Source: Murinocardiopsis flavida
Lineage (GTDB): Bacteria > Actinomycetota > Actinomycetes > Streptosporangiales > Streptosporangiaceae
Direction of reading: 5' to 3'
Assembly: GCF_003014485.1 (NCBI RefSeq)
Contig: NZ_PYGA01000006.1
Coordinates: 124,001-188,000, forward strand
Length of the DNA stretch: 64,000 nucleotides
The notes under the pieces were generated by a model. It had not been told where the DNA came from and did not search any database. It saw only the letters and a program-made list of their open reading frames with translations. The translations under genes and the position numbers were made by a program. Shown one piece after another: positions 17,822 to 28,200 of this stretch. Position 1 is the first letter of the stretch, and every line of letters begins with the position of its first letter.

Positions 17822-19663
17822 TCAGCTCGCTGCGGCCGACTCCTCGGTGCCGCGCGCCCGGGCGCGTTCCGCGCGCAGGCTGCGGGCCTCGGCGGGGTCG
17901 AGGACCGGGGCTGCGGTCAGCAGCTGCTTGGTGTACTCGTGCTGCGGGTTCTCGTACACCGAGTCGCCCTCGCCCTCCTCGACCACCTTTCCCTTGCGCA
18001 TGACCAGGACCCGGTCGCTGACCTGGCGGACCACCGCGAGGTCGTGCGCGACGAAGATCAGGGTGAGGTCGAAGTCGTCCTGGAGCTCCGCGAGCAGCCG
18101 GAGCACCTGGTCCTGGGTGGAGACGTCCAGCGCCGAGACCGGCTCGTCGCAGATGATCAGCTTCGGGCGCAGGATGAGCGCCCGCGCGATGGCGATGCGC
18201 TGGCGCTGCCCGCCGGAGAAGGCGTGCGGGAACCGGTTGTAGTGCTCGGGTTCCAGGCCGACCCGGTCGAGCAGATCGCGCACCGCGTTCTTGATGGTCT
18301 GCCGGTTCCGCTCGCCCTGCACCCGCAACGCGGTCCCGATGGAGTCGCCGATGGTGATGCGCGGGTTCAGCGAGGAGTAGGGGTTCTGGAAGATCATCTG
18401 CACGTCGCGGCGGAGCGGCCGCAGCTGGCGGTCTGCCATCCGCGTGATGTCGCGCCCCTCGAAGGTCACCCGGCCCTCGGTGGGTTGCAGCAGCCGCATC
18501 ACCATGCGCGACAGGGTGGACTTGCCGGAGCCGGACTCCCCCACGATGCCGAGCGTCTCCCCTTGGCGGAGCTCGAAGGAGACGTCGTCGACCGCGTAGA
18601 AGTCCTGGCCCTGGGCGAGCATGCCGCCGCGGACCTTGAAGCGCATGCGGACGTTCTCGACCTTGAGCAGCGGTTCGCCCGCCTCGATCTCGGCACCGGA
18701 CTCCATGACCGACAGGGACTCGCCCGCCTCGGCGGCCGGCGCGTCGGACGCCGCGATCCGGGCGTCCTCCGCGGCGGAGTCGGGGGCGTGGACGCGCTCG
18801 GCGCGGACCTGCGCGCGGCGCTGCGCCCGCGACACCTCCACGCGGGGGACCGCCGCGAGCAGCGCCTGGGTGTAGGGGTGCTCGGGGCGGGCCAGCACGT
18901 CGCTGACGTCGCCGCGCTCGACGACCTTGCCCTTCTGCATGACCAGGACCTCGTCCACCGACCCCGCGACCACGGCGAGGTCGTGGCTGACCAGGATCAG
19001 CGACATCCCGAGGTCGCGCCGCAGATCGTCGAGCAGGTCGAGGATCTGCGCCTGGACCGTGACGTCCAGAGCGGTCGTGGGCTCGTCGGCGAGGAGCACC
19101 CTGGGCTCGCACACCAGTCCCATCGCGATGAGGACGCGCTGGCGCATCCCCCCGGAGAACTCGTGCGGGTAGGAGTTGAACCGCCGCGCGGGCTCGGGGA
19201 TGCCCACCCGGTCGAGCGCGTCGACGGCCCGCTTGCGCGCGTCGGCCTTGGACGCCTCGGGGTGGTGGGAGCGGTACGCCTCGACGATCTGGTTGCCGAT
19301 CGTGTACTGGGGGTGCAGCGCCGACATCGGGTCCTGGAAGACCATGGCGATGTCGTTCCCGCGAAGCGCGCGGACCTGCGCGTCAGAGGCGGCGTTGATG
19401 TCGGTGTCGACCACCGCGATCTCCCCGGTGATCTGCGCGCGGGTGCCGCGGTGCAGCCCCATGAGCGCCAGGGAGGTCGCGCTCTTGCCCGAACCGGACT
19501 CGCCGACGATGCCCAGCGCGCCGCCCGGCGCGACGTCGAACGAGATGCCGTCGACGGCGCGGACTTCGCCGTCCATGGTCGGGAAGGTGATCGTCAGGTC
19601 GCGGACGCGCACCACCGCATCGGTGGCGGCCGCGGGCGCCTTGCCGGCTCCCGGAGTACTCAT
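17822..19663 (-). CDS. Oligopeptide ABC transporter, fused DppD-DppF ATPase
   Basis: The 613-residue product carries two complete ABC ATPase domains in one chain: domain 1 (about 15-280; Walker [15 protein letters not shown], signature FSGGMRQRV) and domain 2 (about 330-590; Walker [15 protein letters not shown], signature FSGGQRQRI, Walker [13 protein letters not shown]). An acidic/Ala linker joins them. Each domain has the oligopeptide_ABC C-terminal extension ([12 protein letters not shown] and [12 protein letters not shown]). In most transporters these are two separate subunits. AAGGAAG precedes the ATG. It energises the two permeases encoded upstream. Confidence 0.96.
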   Translation of the reverse strand: MSTPGAGKAPAAATDAVVRVRDLTITFPTMDGEVRAVDGISFDVAPGGALGIVGESGSGKSATSLALMGLHRGTRAQITGEIAVVDTDINAASDAQVRALRGNDIAMVFQDPMSALHPQYTIGNQIVEAYRSHHPEASKADARKRAVDALDRVGIPEPARRFNSYPHEFSGGMRQRVLIAMGLVCEPRVLLADEPTTALDVTVQAQILDLLDDLRRDLGMSLILVSHDLAVVAGSVDEVLVMQKGKVVERGDVSDVLARPEHPYTQALLAAVPRVEVSRAQRRAQVRAERVHAPDSAAEDARIAASDAPAAEAGESLSVMESGAEIEAGEPLLKVENVRMRFKVRGGMLAQGQDFYAVDDVSFELRQGETLGIVGESGSGKSTLSRMVMRLLQPTEGRVTFEGRDITRMADRQLRPLRRDVQMIFQNPYSSLNPRITIGDSIGTALRVQGERNRQTIKNAVRDLLDRVGLEPEHYNRFPHAFSGGQRQRIAIARALILRPKLIICDEPVSALDVSTQDQVLRLLAELQDDFDLTLIFVAHDLAVVRQVSDRVLVMRKGKVVEEGEGDSVYENPQHEYTKQLLTAAPVLDPAEARSLRAERARARGTEESAAAS

Positions 19664-19763
19664 GCCGTTCTTCCTTCGGCTCTGGTCCCTGCGCCGGTTC
19701 GGAGCGCGGGCCGTGTGGTTGCGATTCGGGGGCGGCCGCCGCGCGGGCGGCGGCCGGTCGGAC

Positions 19764-20777
19764 TCAGCCGGAGACCCTGACGCGGGGATCCACCCACACG
19801 TAGAGCAGGTCGACGATCAGGTTGCAGAGCACGATGAAGAAGGCGGAGAACAGGGTGACGCCGAGGATCACCGGCAGGTCGCTGGTGACGATGGCCTGCA
19901 CCGCGTACCGGCCGATCCCCTGGAGCGAGTAGACGCTCTCGGTGAGCACGGCACCGCCGAGGACGAGCCCGATGTCGAGGCCGAAGATCGTGACGATCGG
20001 GGTGAGGGTGGGACGCAGGCCGTGCTTGAAGATGACCCGGCGCTCGGAGAGCCCCTTGGCACGCGCGGTGCGGATGTAGTCCTCCCCCATGGTCTCCAGC
20101 ATGCCCGCCCGGGTCTGGCGCGCGTACTGCGCGCCCTGGAGGAACGCCAGGGTGAGCCAGGGCAGGATCATGCCGACGAGCCAGGCGAACGGGTTCTCCG
20201 TGATCGGCGTGTACTCGGGTGTGGGCAGGATGCCCCAGGCGTGCACGACGAACGCGAGCGCCAGCAGGCCGGTGAAGAACACGGGGAGCGACACGCCCGC
20301 CAGCGCGAGGCCCATGGCGACCCGGTCGAAGATGCTGCCCTTCTTGATGGCGGAGATGATGCCGATGCCCACCCCGCCGACCAGCCACACGACGCCGGCG
20401 CCGAGCGCCAGGGACAGCGTGACGGGCAGGCGGCGGATGATCTCGGGGAAGACCTCCTGGTAGGTCTGGAAGGAGTACCCGAAGCACGGCGCCGAGCACT
20501 GGGTGACCTGGTTGCCGAACGTGTAGTCGGCGCCGACGAAGATCGCCTTGACGAACTCCCAGAACTGGACCACGACGGGCTCGTCCAGGTTGTAGCGCGC
20601 GATCGCGGCCTGGATGGCCTCCTCCGTGGGGGCCTTCCCCACGTACATGGTGGCGAGCTGCTCCGTCGTCTGGCCGGCCATGCGCGGAACAACGTAGAAG
20701 ATCATGAATGTCACGAGCGTGACGACGGCGAGCAGCAGCACGCCCGCGCCCAAGCGGCGGAGTAGGTAAGTGATCAA
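19764..20777 (-). CDS. dppB: Oligopeptide ABC transporter permease (DppB-like)
   Basis: The 337-residue product is an inner-membrane permease of the BPD_transp_1 family with six predicted helices and the EAA-type loop in ARAKGLSERRVIFKHGLRP. The N-terminus MITYLLRRLGAGVLLL is typical of DppB. The initiation codon is TTG at 20777, chosen because GGGAGG lies 10 nt upstream and no in-frame ATG or GTG gives the normal N-terminus. It lies 213 bp downstream of the partner permease gene and 100 bp upstream of the ATPase gene. Confidence 0.94.
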   Translation of the reverse strand: MITYLLRRLGAGVLLLAVVTLVTFMIFYVVPRMAGQTTEQLATMYVGKAPTEEAIQAAIARYNLDEPVVVQFWEFVKAIFVGADYTFGNQVTQCSAPCFGYSFQTYQEVFPEIIRRLPVTLSLALGAGVVWLVGGVGIGIISAIKKGSIFDRVAMGLALAGVSLPVFFTGLLALAFVVHAWGILPTPEYTPITENPFAWLVGMILPWLTLAFLQGAQYARQTRAGMLETMGEDYIRTARAKGLSERRVIFKHGLRPTLTPIVTIFGLDIGLVLGGAVLTESVYSLQGIGRYAVQAIVTSDLPVILGVTLFSAFFIVLCNLIVDLLYVWVDPRVRVSG

Positions 20778-20990
20778 CGTGACCGGCCTCCCGTGCCGCC
20801 CGGGCCCCCATGGGTCCCGGCCGAGGTGCGGCCTTCACCTGCCAATCTCAACTGATCGAAGGGGCGGTACGCGCCGTGTGCGCCGATGGGACGAAGCTGT
20901 GTGCGTCCTGCTGCCGCGGAGCGGACGGCGTGTGCCGTCGGTGCTCCGGTGCCGGGGACCCGGGTCTGTTCGGACATGGTCGACCGGCCC

Positions 20991-22016
20991 TCAGTCCGTG
21001 GAGCGCGGGTCGAAGGCGTCGCGCAGGCCGTCGCCGAGCAGGTTGAACGCCAGCACGGTGAGGAAGATCGCGAGGCCCGGGACGATCACGAAGTGCGGGG
21101 ACGTCGTGTAGTAGTCGAGCGCGTTGTCGAGCATGCCGCCCCAGCTGGGGGTCGGCGGGTTGATGCCGACGCCGAGGAAGGACAGCGACGCCTCGAAGAT
21201 GATGTTGGTCGGGATCAGCAGCGTCGAGTAGACGAGGATCGGGGTGACCAGGTTCGGCAGGAGCTCGCGGAACAGGATGTGGGCGTTGCCCGCGCCCAGG
21301 CTGCGCGCGGCCTCGACGAACTCGCGCTCCTTCAGCGCCAGGGTCTGGCCGCGCACGATGCGGCCGATATAGGGCCAGTTGAAGAAGCCGATGATGAAGA
21401 TCAGCAACCCGATGCGGAGCCCGTTGCCGTTGAGGCCGAAGGCGCCGTCGGGGACCACCCCGGCGAGCGCGATCGCGAAGAGCAGCAGCGGGAAGGCCAG
21501 GAAGATGTCCATGGCCCGGCTGATGACCGCGTCGACCCAGCCGCCGAAGTAGCCGGAGACGATCCCGAGGAGCGTGCCGATCACGACGCAGAGGACGGTC
21601 GCGCAGAACGCCACGATGAGCGAGATCTGCGCACCGTAGATGACCCGGAGGAACATGTCGCGCCCATTGCCGGGCTCCAGCCCGAAGGGGTGCTTCAGGC
21701 TCATGCCGCCGAGCGGGTCGACACCGCTCGCCGGGTCCGCGGGGTCGTTCAGGGCGCCGCCGGTCAGCGGGTCCATCAGCGCTTCGTCGTACTGGTACGG
21801 CGACTCGCCGGTCAACCATGCGATGACGGGGGCGAGCACGGCGGCGAGGACCAGGACGATGACGACGACACCCCCCGCCATCGCGACCCTGTCGCGCTTG
21901 AGGCGCTGCCATGCGATCTGGCGCAGCGAGCGGTTCGCCGTGTTGCGAACGCCCCGGGTGATCGCCTCGGGTTCGGCTCCCTCGGCCGAATCCTGCGCTT
22001 CCAAAGGCGCGGTCAT
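20991..22016 (-). CDS. dppC: Oligopeptide ABC transporter permease (DppC-like)
   Basis: The 341-residue product has the DppC N-terminal OppC_N segment (IAWQRLKRDRVAMAGGVVV), a long extracytoplasmic loop between the first two helices (about 60-130), and the EAA loop EAARSLGAGNAHILFRELLP. It forms the heterodimeric channel with the DppB-like protein. Gene order (binding protein, C, B, fused ATPase) differs from the usual dppABCDF. Upstream a 472-bp gap containing a strong hairpin separates it from the binding-protein gene. Confidence 0.94.
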   Translation of the reverse strand: MTAPLEAQDSAEGAEPEAITRGVRNTANRSLRQIAWQRLKRDRVAMAGGVVVIVLVLAAVLAPVIAWLTGESPYQYDEALMDPLTGGALNDPADPASGVDPLGGMSLKHPFGLEPGNGRDMFLRVIYGAQISLIVAFCATVLCVVIGTLLGIVSGYFGGWVDAVISRAMDIFLAFPLLLFAIALAGVVPDGAFGLNGNGLRIGLLIFIIGFFNWPYIGRIVRGQTLALKEREFVEAARSLGAGNAHILFRELLPNLVTPILVYSTLLIPTNIIFEASLSFLGVGINPPTPSWGGMLDNALDYYTTSPHFVIVPGLAIFLTVLAFNLLGDGLRDAFDPRSTD

Positions 22017-22488
22017 GGCACCACTACTCTCAATCAGTCCCGCTTGTGGCTGGGGCGTTGACTTCGGGCGGTCCGTTCGGGTTGCCGGTACCGGCCGCCG
22101 GGCGCGGTTCTCGCCGAAACGGCCCGCGGGGCCGCCGGCCCGCGTGCGGGCCGTTCACGCCGGGAGGCGGGGGCGGCGCCGCAATGCGGGCACAGCGCGC
22201 TGTTCAATGTATGCCCGGGTACCGGGCCGGGCGCCAAGAATCCGGCCGTGATGCACAATCGTGACAGATGTTGCGCAAAGCTGTCATCCAGCCACTCGAA
22301 TACACCGTGACCAGCCGGTATGACCGAGAGTGGCGCGAGCGCGCGTCGCGGCCGGGCGCTCCCTCGGGAACGAGCCGCGGGGACCGGCGTGCTCGCTGGC
22401 ACACCGGCCCCCTGGTCCGTGCGGAGGCCCCTCGGCGGCGGTGCGGCCCGGAGACAAGCCGGGCCGCACCGGGTCGGGACCGGGTCGG
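22017..22488. other. Intergenic region between binding-protein and permease genes
   Basis: This gap holds the hairpin at 22441-22469 and otherwise no supported gene. Its length suggests that the permease and ATPase genes have a second promoter, but I could not identify a convincing one. Confidence 0.4.
22441..22469 (-). terminator. Hairpin after the peptide-binding protein gene
   Basis: A perfect 11-bp stem (GTGCGGCCCGG and its complement) with a 7-nt loop begins 20 nt after the stop codon. It likely stabilises or partly terminates the binding-protein mRNA, giving more binding protein than membrane subunits, a common arrangement in ABC operons. Confidence 0.65.
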
Positions 22489-24270
22489 CTACTCGCCGCC
22501 GGCGGTGGTGCCGAGCGCCATGTAGTCGTACATCTTCCAGGTCTCGCTGAAGTAGACGTTGGTGAGGGTTTCGGGGCGGTAGAGCACCGACTTCTGGAAG
22601 ACCAGAGGAGCGACGGTTGCCGACTCCATGATCTTCTGGTCCGCCTCCGTGTACATCTTGTTCCGCTCGCCCTCGTCCTGGGTCTCCTGCGACTCGTCGA
22701 GCAGCTTGTTGACCTCGGGGGCGTCCAGCTCCGCGAGGTTGGAGTTGCCGGCCTTCTTGATGGCGTCACCGTGCATGATCTGGCTCATGTAGCCGAATCC
22801 GGTGTTCCAGTCGGGCATCCAGCCGTAGATGCTCAGCGCGAGCTTGTTCTTCTTCACGAAGCTCGGGGAACCGGCCTGGGTGTTGGTGAAGGTGTCCGAC
22901 GGGAACTTGCGGATGTTCACGTTGATGTCGGCCTTCTTCAGGCTCTGCTGGATCGCCTCGGCCGCGGCGACCTCCTCGGGGCGGTCACTGCGGACGCCGA
23001 GGTTGACGTCGAGGCCGCCCTCTTCGCCGCAGTCGGCCAGCGCCTGCTTCGCCTTCTCGACGTTGCCCTTGTCGCCCTTGGTCTTGAACGGGTTGATCTT
23101 GGCATCGGCACCGGGCACGCTCGGCGGCAGCAGCTGCGAGGAGATGGTCCCGCCGACGTCGCCGCCCCAAGCGCGCTGGGTGGAGGTGCGGTCATTCGCC
23201 CACTGGATGGCCTCGCGGCACTCGATCTTGTCGAACGGCTTGACCTTGGTGTTGACCGCCATGTAGTTGTGCGCGCCGGACTCGGGGTTGTCGAGGTTGG
23301 CCTTGACCGCGTCGTCGGTGAGCGCCGTGCCCTTCGCCGCCGGGCCGAGCCCTCGTCCGCCGAGGTCGACGTCCAGGTCGCCGTTCTGGAGGCGCTGGTC
23401 GATCTCGTTCTGGTCGACGCCCTCCTCGACGCTGACCTTGTCGGGCAGCGCCTTGCGCACGGGGTCGGACTCGGCGTCCCACTCGTCGTTGCGGACCAGT
23501 TTGAGCCCGCTGCCGGGGTTCCACTCGCCGTCGAACTTGTAGGGCCCCGAGGAGAGGACCTTGGTCTGGTACTGCTCGCCCTTGTCCTTGTCGGCCGGGA
23601 CCGGCGCGCTCTGCGGCTGGACCAGCACGAACGGGAAGTCGGCGAAGGGCCGGTTCAGGTGGAAGACGAGCGTGGTCTCGTCCTTGACCTCGACACCGCC
23701 GAAGCCCTTGAGCGGGTCGTCGGGGTTGTCGTAGGGGCCCTTGTAGTCCTCGCTCTTGGCGAGGTAGTCGGCGTAGTACTTCGGGCCGTTGGGCAGCGCC
23801 TGCTCGCCGAAGTTGCTGCGCGCGACCGCGTAGGCGAAGTCCTCGGCGACGATCTCGGAGCCGTCCTCGTACTTCATGCCCGGCTTGATCTTGATGGTGT
23901 AGGTCTTGCCGTCGTCGCTAATCTCGGGCTCGCCGTCGGCAAGGTCGGGGACGACCTTGTGGCCGGCCTCCTTCGGGCCCACGTCGTAGGTGTAGAGGGT
24001 CCGCGCGTAGTAGCGGCTGAAGTTCCACACGTAGCCGTAGTACGTGTTGCCGGGGTCGGTGCTCTCCATGTTCGACGCGATCGCGTACCGGAGCGAGCCG
24101 CCCTTTTTATCGGACTTGTTCACAATCGACTCGACGCCCTGGTTGAACTTGGCGTCGCCGCCGCCACCGCCGTCACCGCCGCCGCCGCACGCCGAAAGCA
24201 GCAGGGTCGCCACCGCTCCGACCGCGACGAATCCGAGCGCTCGTCTGCTCAAGATGTTCAGCCTTTCCAT
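22489..24270 (-). CDS. Oligopeptide-binding lipoprotein of ABC transporter (SBP family 5)
   Basis: The 593-residue product is the extracytoplasmic solute-binding protein. A signal peptide ends in the lipobox LLLSAC with Cys28 as the lipidation site, followed by a Gly-rich linker. The mature part shows SBP_bac_5 features such as YDVGPKEAGHKVVPDLADG, YTIKIKPGMKYEDGSEI and LKGFGGVEVKDETTLVFHL. The ATG at 24270 gives a normal signal peptide. It is first in the transporter cluster and followed by a hairpin. Peptide specificity cannot be read from sequence. Confidence 0.95.
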   Translation of the reverse strand: MERLNILSRRALGFVAVGAVATLLLSACGGGGDGGGGGDAKFNQGVESIVNKSDKKGGSLRYAIASNMESTDPGNTYYGYVWNFSRYYARTLYTYDVGPKEAGHKVVPDLADGEPEISDDGKTYTIKIKPGMKYEDGSEIVAEDFAYAVARSNFGEQALPNGPKYYADYLAKSEDYKGPYDNPDDPLKGFGGVEVKDETTLVFHLNRPFADFPFVLVQPQSAPVPADKDKGEQYQTKVLSSGPYKFDGEWNPGSGLKLVRNDEWDAESDPVRKALPDKVSVEEGVDQNEIDQRLQNGDLDVDLGGRGLGPAAKGTALTDDAVKANLDNPESGAHNYMAVNTKVKPFDKIECREAIQWANDRTSTQRAWGGDVGGTISSQLLPPSVPGADAKINPFKTKGDKGNVEKAKQALADCGEEGGLDVNLGVRSDRPEEVAAAEAIQQSLKKADINVNIRKFPSDTFTNTQAGSPSFVKKNKLALSIYGWMPDWNTGFGYMSQIMHGDAIKKAGNSNLAELDAPEVNKLLDESQETQDEGERNKMYTEADQKIMESATVAPLVFQKSVLYRPETLTNVYFSETWKMYDYMALGTTAGGE

Positions 24271-24514
24271 CACCGGAATCGACACGCGTACCGATCGCCA
24301 CGAAGTAGCCCTGCACCGCCTGGGTGGAGCGGCGCTGAACATCAGGAATCATCCCGCGGGCGCGCCATACGTCACGGCGCACAAGCTACACAAGCACAGG
24401 TTACATTTTGTCTAAGGCAAGGTAACTAGTTCGCCCCAATATGCCCGGTTCGCCGTTGACCCTCCGTGTGGGTCGCCTCTGATCGTGGGGCGATCGTATT
24501 CGGCGGGACCCGGT

Positions 24515-25216
24515 TCACACGCTCGCGGCGCGCTGCAACCAGTCGAGGTCGATGTCGGTGAGGGACTCGACCACGATGCGGCCCGGTGCCGGCTCGACCG
24601 GCGCCATGTGCGGGACCGCCACGGTCACGCAGCCGGCCGCCTGCGCCGATGCGATCCCCGCAGGGGAGTCCTCGATGGCCGCGCAGCGGGCGGGGTCGAC
24701 CCCGAGCAGCCGCGCCGCCTTCAGGTACGGCTCCGGGTGCGGCTTGTTGTGCGCCACCTCGTCGCCCGCCACGACGAGGTCGAAGTGGTGGACGCCGAGC
24801 CGCGCGATGGCGGTGCCGATGACACCGCGGTGGGTCGAGGTGACCAGCGCCGCGGGGATCTGCGACGCCGCGACCTCGGCGAGCAGCGCCGCCGCCCCGG
24901 GGCGGATCTCGGCGCCGCCCGCGAGGCGGCCCTTGAAGGCGGTCTCCAGCATCGCCACGACGGAGTCGAGGGCCCGGTCCGACCCGGTGGTCTCGATCAT
25001 GTACCGGGCGACGGAGGTGACCGACCCGCCCAGGTTGATCTGCTGATCGGCCTCTGTCCAGTCACCCCCCAGGACGGCGGCGACCTCGCGCTCGGTCTGC
25101 ATCCACAGCCCCTCGCTTTCGATCAGGGTGCCGTCCATGTCGAACAGCACGGCCTGGAGCGCTGGGCCGCCGGGCAGGTCCGGCAGGGTGGCGGACTGGG
25201 GTGACGATCGGGGCAT
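24515..25216 (-). CDS. HAD-family phosphatase / beta-phosphoglucomutase-like
   Basis: The 233-residue product is a subfamily IA HAD hydrolase. Motif I is VLFDMDGTLIESEG (nucleophile and acid/base Asp), motif II Thr/Ser occurs in AALVTSTHRGV, motif III Lys in AHNKPHPEPYLKAA and motif IV in CAAIEDSPAGIASAQAAG. The alpha-helical cap covers about 40-110. Such proteins dephosphorylate sugar phosphates or other small metabolites. It lies 82 bp downstream of metH on the same strand and may be co-transcribed; in several actinobacteria a HAD gene follows metH. Confidence 0.9.
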   Translation of the reverse strand: MPRSSPQSATLPDLPGGPALQAVLFDMDGTLIESEGLWMQTEREVAAVLGGDWTEADQQINLGGSVTSVARYMIETTGSDRALDSVVAMLETAFKGRLAGGAEIRPGAAALLAEVAASQIPAALVTSTHRGVIGTAIARLGVHHFDLVVAGDEVAHNKPHPEPYLKAARLLGVDPARCAAIEDSPAGIASAQAAGCVTVAVPHMAPVEPAPGRIVVESLTDIDLDWLQRAASV

Positions 25217-25298
25217 GGCTTCGCGGGCGCGCCCGACTGGGCTCGGGCGCGCCACTCCTCCTCACGGGTATTCCGGGGCCGGCGGCCCCGGTCGGTGG

Positions 25299-28200
25299 TC
25301 AGACGTTGAAGTACGTCGCTTCGGGGTGGTGGATCACGATCGCGTCGGTGGCCTGCTCCGGGACGAGCTGGAACTCCTCCGACAGGCTCACGCCGACCCG
25401 CTCGGGCGCCAAGAGCTGCATGATCTTCGCGCGGTCCTCCAGGTCGGGGCAGGCGCCGTAGCCCAGCGAGAAACGGGCGCCGCGGTACCCCAGCTTGAAG
25501 AACGCCTCGATGGCCGCCGGATCTTCCCCGGCGAAGCCGAGTTCCGCGCGGATGCGCGTGTGCCAGTACTCCGCGAGCGCCTCGGTGAGCTGCACGCTGA
25601 GTCCGTGCAGTTCGAGGTAGTCGCGGTAGGCGTTCTTCTCGAACAGCTCCTGGGTGGCCCCGCTGATGGCGCCGCCGACCGTGACGACCTGGAAGGCCGC
25701 GACGTCGAGCTCGCCGGACTCCTTGGGCCGGTAGAAGTCGGCGAGGCAAAGGTGGCGGTCGCGCCGCTGGCGCGGGAACGTGAACCGGGTGCGCTCGGTC
25801 GTGCCGTCGTCGTCGAGGACGACGAGGTCGTCGCCCTCGCTGTAGCACGGGTAGTACCCGTAGACCACGGCGGCCTCCAGCAGGCCGTCGGTCTGGATGC
25901 GGTCGAGCCACATGCGCATGCGCGGGCGGCCCTCGGTCTCGACCAGCTCCTCGTAGGTCGGCCCGCCGCCCTTGCGCGACCCCTTCAGCCCCCACTGGCC
26001 CATGAACGTGGCGCGCTCATCGAGGTAGGAGGCGTAGTCGGCGAGCGGGACGCCCTTGCTGATGCGGTCGCCCCAGAACGGCGGGACCGGCACCGGGTTG
26101 GTGGTCGTGACGTCGCTGCGGGCCGGCATCTGGTCGGGCTCGGTGACCTTCAGCTTCGCCGTGGTCGTGACCCGGCGCTTGCGCAGCGCCGGGAGTTCGG
26201 CGCCCTCGACCCCGCGCTTGACGGCCATGATGGCGTCCATCAGCTTCAGGCCGTCGAAGGCGTCGCGGGCGTAGCGCACCTCGCCGTCGAACAGCTCGGC
26301 GAGGTCCTGCTCCACGAACGAGCGGGTGAGCGCCGCGCCGCCCAGCAGCACCGGGTACTCCTCGGAGATCCCGCGGGAGTTCATCTCCTCCAGGTTCTCG
26401 CGCATGATGACCGTCGACTTGACCAGCAGCCCCGACATGCCGATGACGTCGGCGCGGTTGGACTCGGCGGCCTCCAGGATGGCCGAGACCGGCTGCTTGA
26501 TGCCGATGTTCACGACGTCGTAGCCGTTGTTGGACAGGATGATGTCGACGAGGTTCTTGCCGATGTCGTGCACGTCGCCCTTGACGGTGGCGAGCACGAT
26601 GCGGCCCTTGCCGTCGTCGTCGCTCTTCTCCATGTGCGGTTCGAGGTGCGCCACCGCCGACTTCATCACCTCGGCGGACTTCAGCACGAACGGGAGCTGC
26701 ATCTCACCGGCGCCGAACAGCTCGCCGACGACCTTCATGCCGCCGAGGAGGTGGTCGTTGACGATCGCCAGCGCGGGCTTCTCCGCGAGGGCGGTGTCGA
26801 GGTCGGCGTCCATGCCCACGAGCTCGCCGTCGATGATGCGCCGCTCCAGGCGCTCCCACAGCGGCAGCGCGGCGAGCTCCTCGGCGCGCGACGCCTTCAA
26901 CGCCTGGGCGTCGACGCCGTCGAACATCTGGAGGAACCGCTCCAGGGGGTCGTAGCCCTCGCTGCGGTTGTCGTAGACCATGTCGAGGGCGACCTGGCGC
27001 TGGTCGTCGGGGATGCGGTTCATCGGCAGGATCTTCGCGGCGTGCACGATGGCCGAGGTCATGCCGGCCTGCACGCACTCGTGCAGGAACACGGAGTTCA
27101 GCACGATCCGCGCGGCGGGGTTGAGGCCGAACGACACGTTGGACAGGCCGGAGGTGGTCTGCACGCCCGGGAAGAGCCGGTTGATCTCCTTGATGGCCTC
27201 GATGGTCTCCAGGGCGTCGCGCCGGGTCTCCTCCTGCCCGGTGGCGATGGGGAACGTGAGCGGGTCGACGATGATGTCCTCGCGCCGCATGCCCCAGGAG
27301 CCCGTGAGCTCCTCGATGGCGCGGGTGGCGACCCGGACCTTCCACTCGGCGGTGCGGGCCTGGCCCTCTTCGTCGATGGTCAGCGCCATCACCGCGGAGC
27401 CGTGCTCCTTCACCAGGCGCATGATGCGCTGGAACCGGGAGTCGGGGCCGTCGCCGTCCTCGTAGTTGACGGAGTTGATGACCGCGCGCCCGCCCAGCTG
27501 CTCCAGGCCGGCCTCCAGGACGGCCGGCTCGGTGGAGTCGAGCACCAGCGGCAGGGTGGACGCGGTGGCCAGCCGGGACGCGTACTCGCGCATGTCGCGC
27601 ACGCCGTCGCGGCCGACGTAGTCGATGTTGAGGTCGAGCAGGTGGGCGCCGTCGCGGATCTGGTCGCGGGCGATCTCGATGCCGTCGTCGTAGCGGTCGC
27701 CGACCAGGGTCTCGCGGAAGACCTTCGAGCCGTTGGCGTTGGTGCGCTCGCCGATGGCGAGGTAGCTGGTGTCCTGGCGCAGGGGCACGCTGGAGTAGAG
27801 CGAGGCGACGGTGCCTTCGCTGATGGGGGTGCGCGGGGCGATCCCGCGGCCGCCGACGCGCTCGACGACCTGGCGCAGGTGCTCGGGGGTGGTGCCGCAG
27901 CAGCCGCCGACGAGGCTCAGCCCGAACTCGTTGGTGAACGCGTCGTGGGCGTCGGCGAGCTCGGCCGGCTGCAACGGGTACACGGCGCCGTCGGCGCCGA
28001 GTTCGGGCAGGCCGGCGTTTGGCATGCAGGAGACGGGGACCCGGGAGTGGCGGGAGAGGTAGCGCAGGTGCTCGCTCATCTCCGCGGGGCCGGTGGCGCA
28101 GTTCAGCCCGATCATGTCGATGCCCAGCGGCTCCAGTGCCGTGAGCGCCGCACCGATCTCGGACCCCATGAGCATGGTGCCGGTGGTCTCGATGGTGACC

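Noticed and set aside
24400-24440. Iron-box-like sequence upstream of the peptide-binding protein gene
   Set aside because: TAAGGCAAGG resembles the left half of a DtxR/IdeR site, but the right half does not match.
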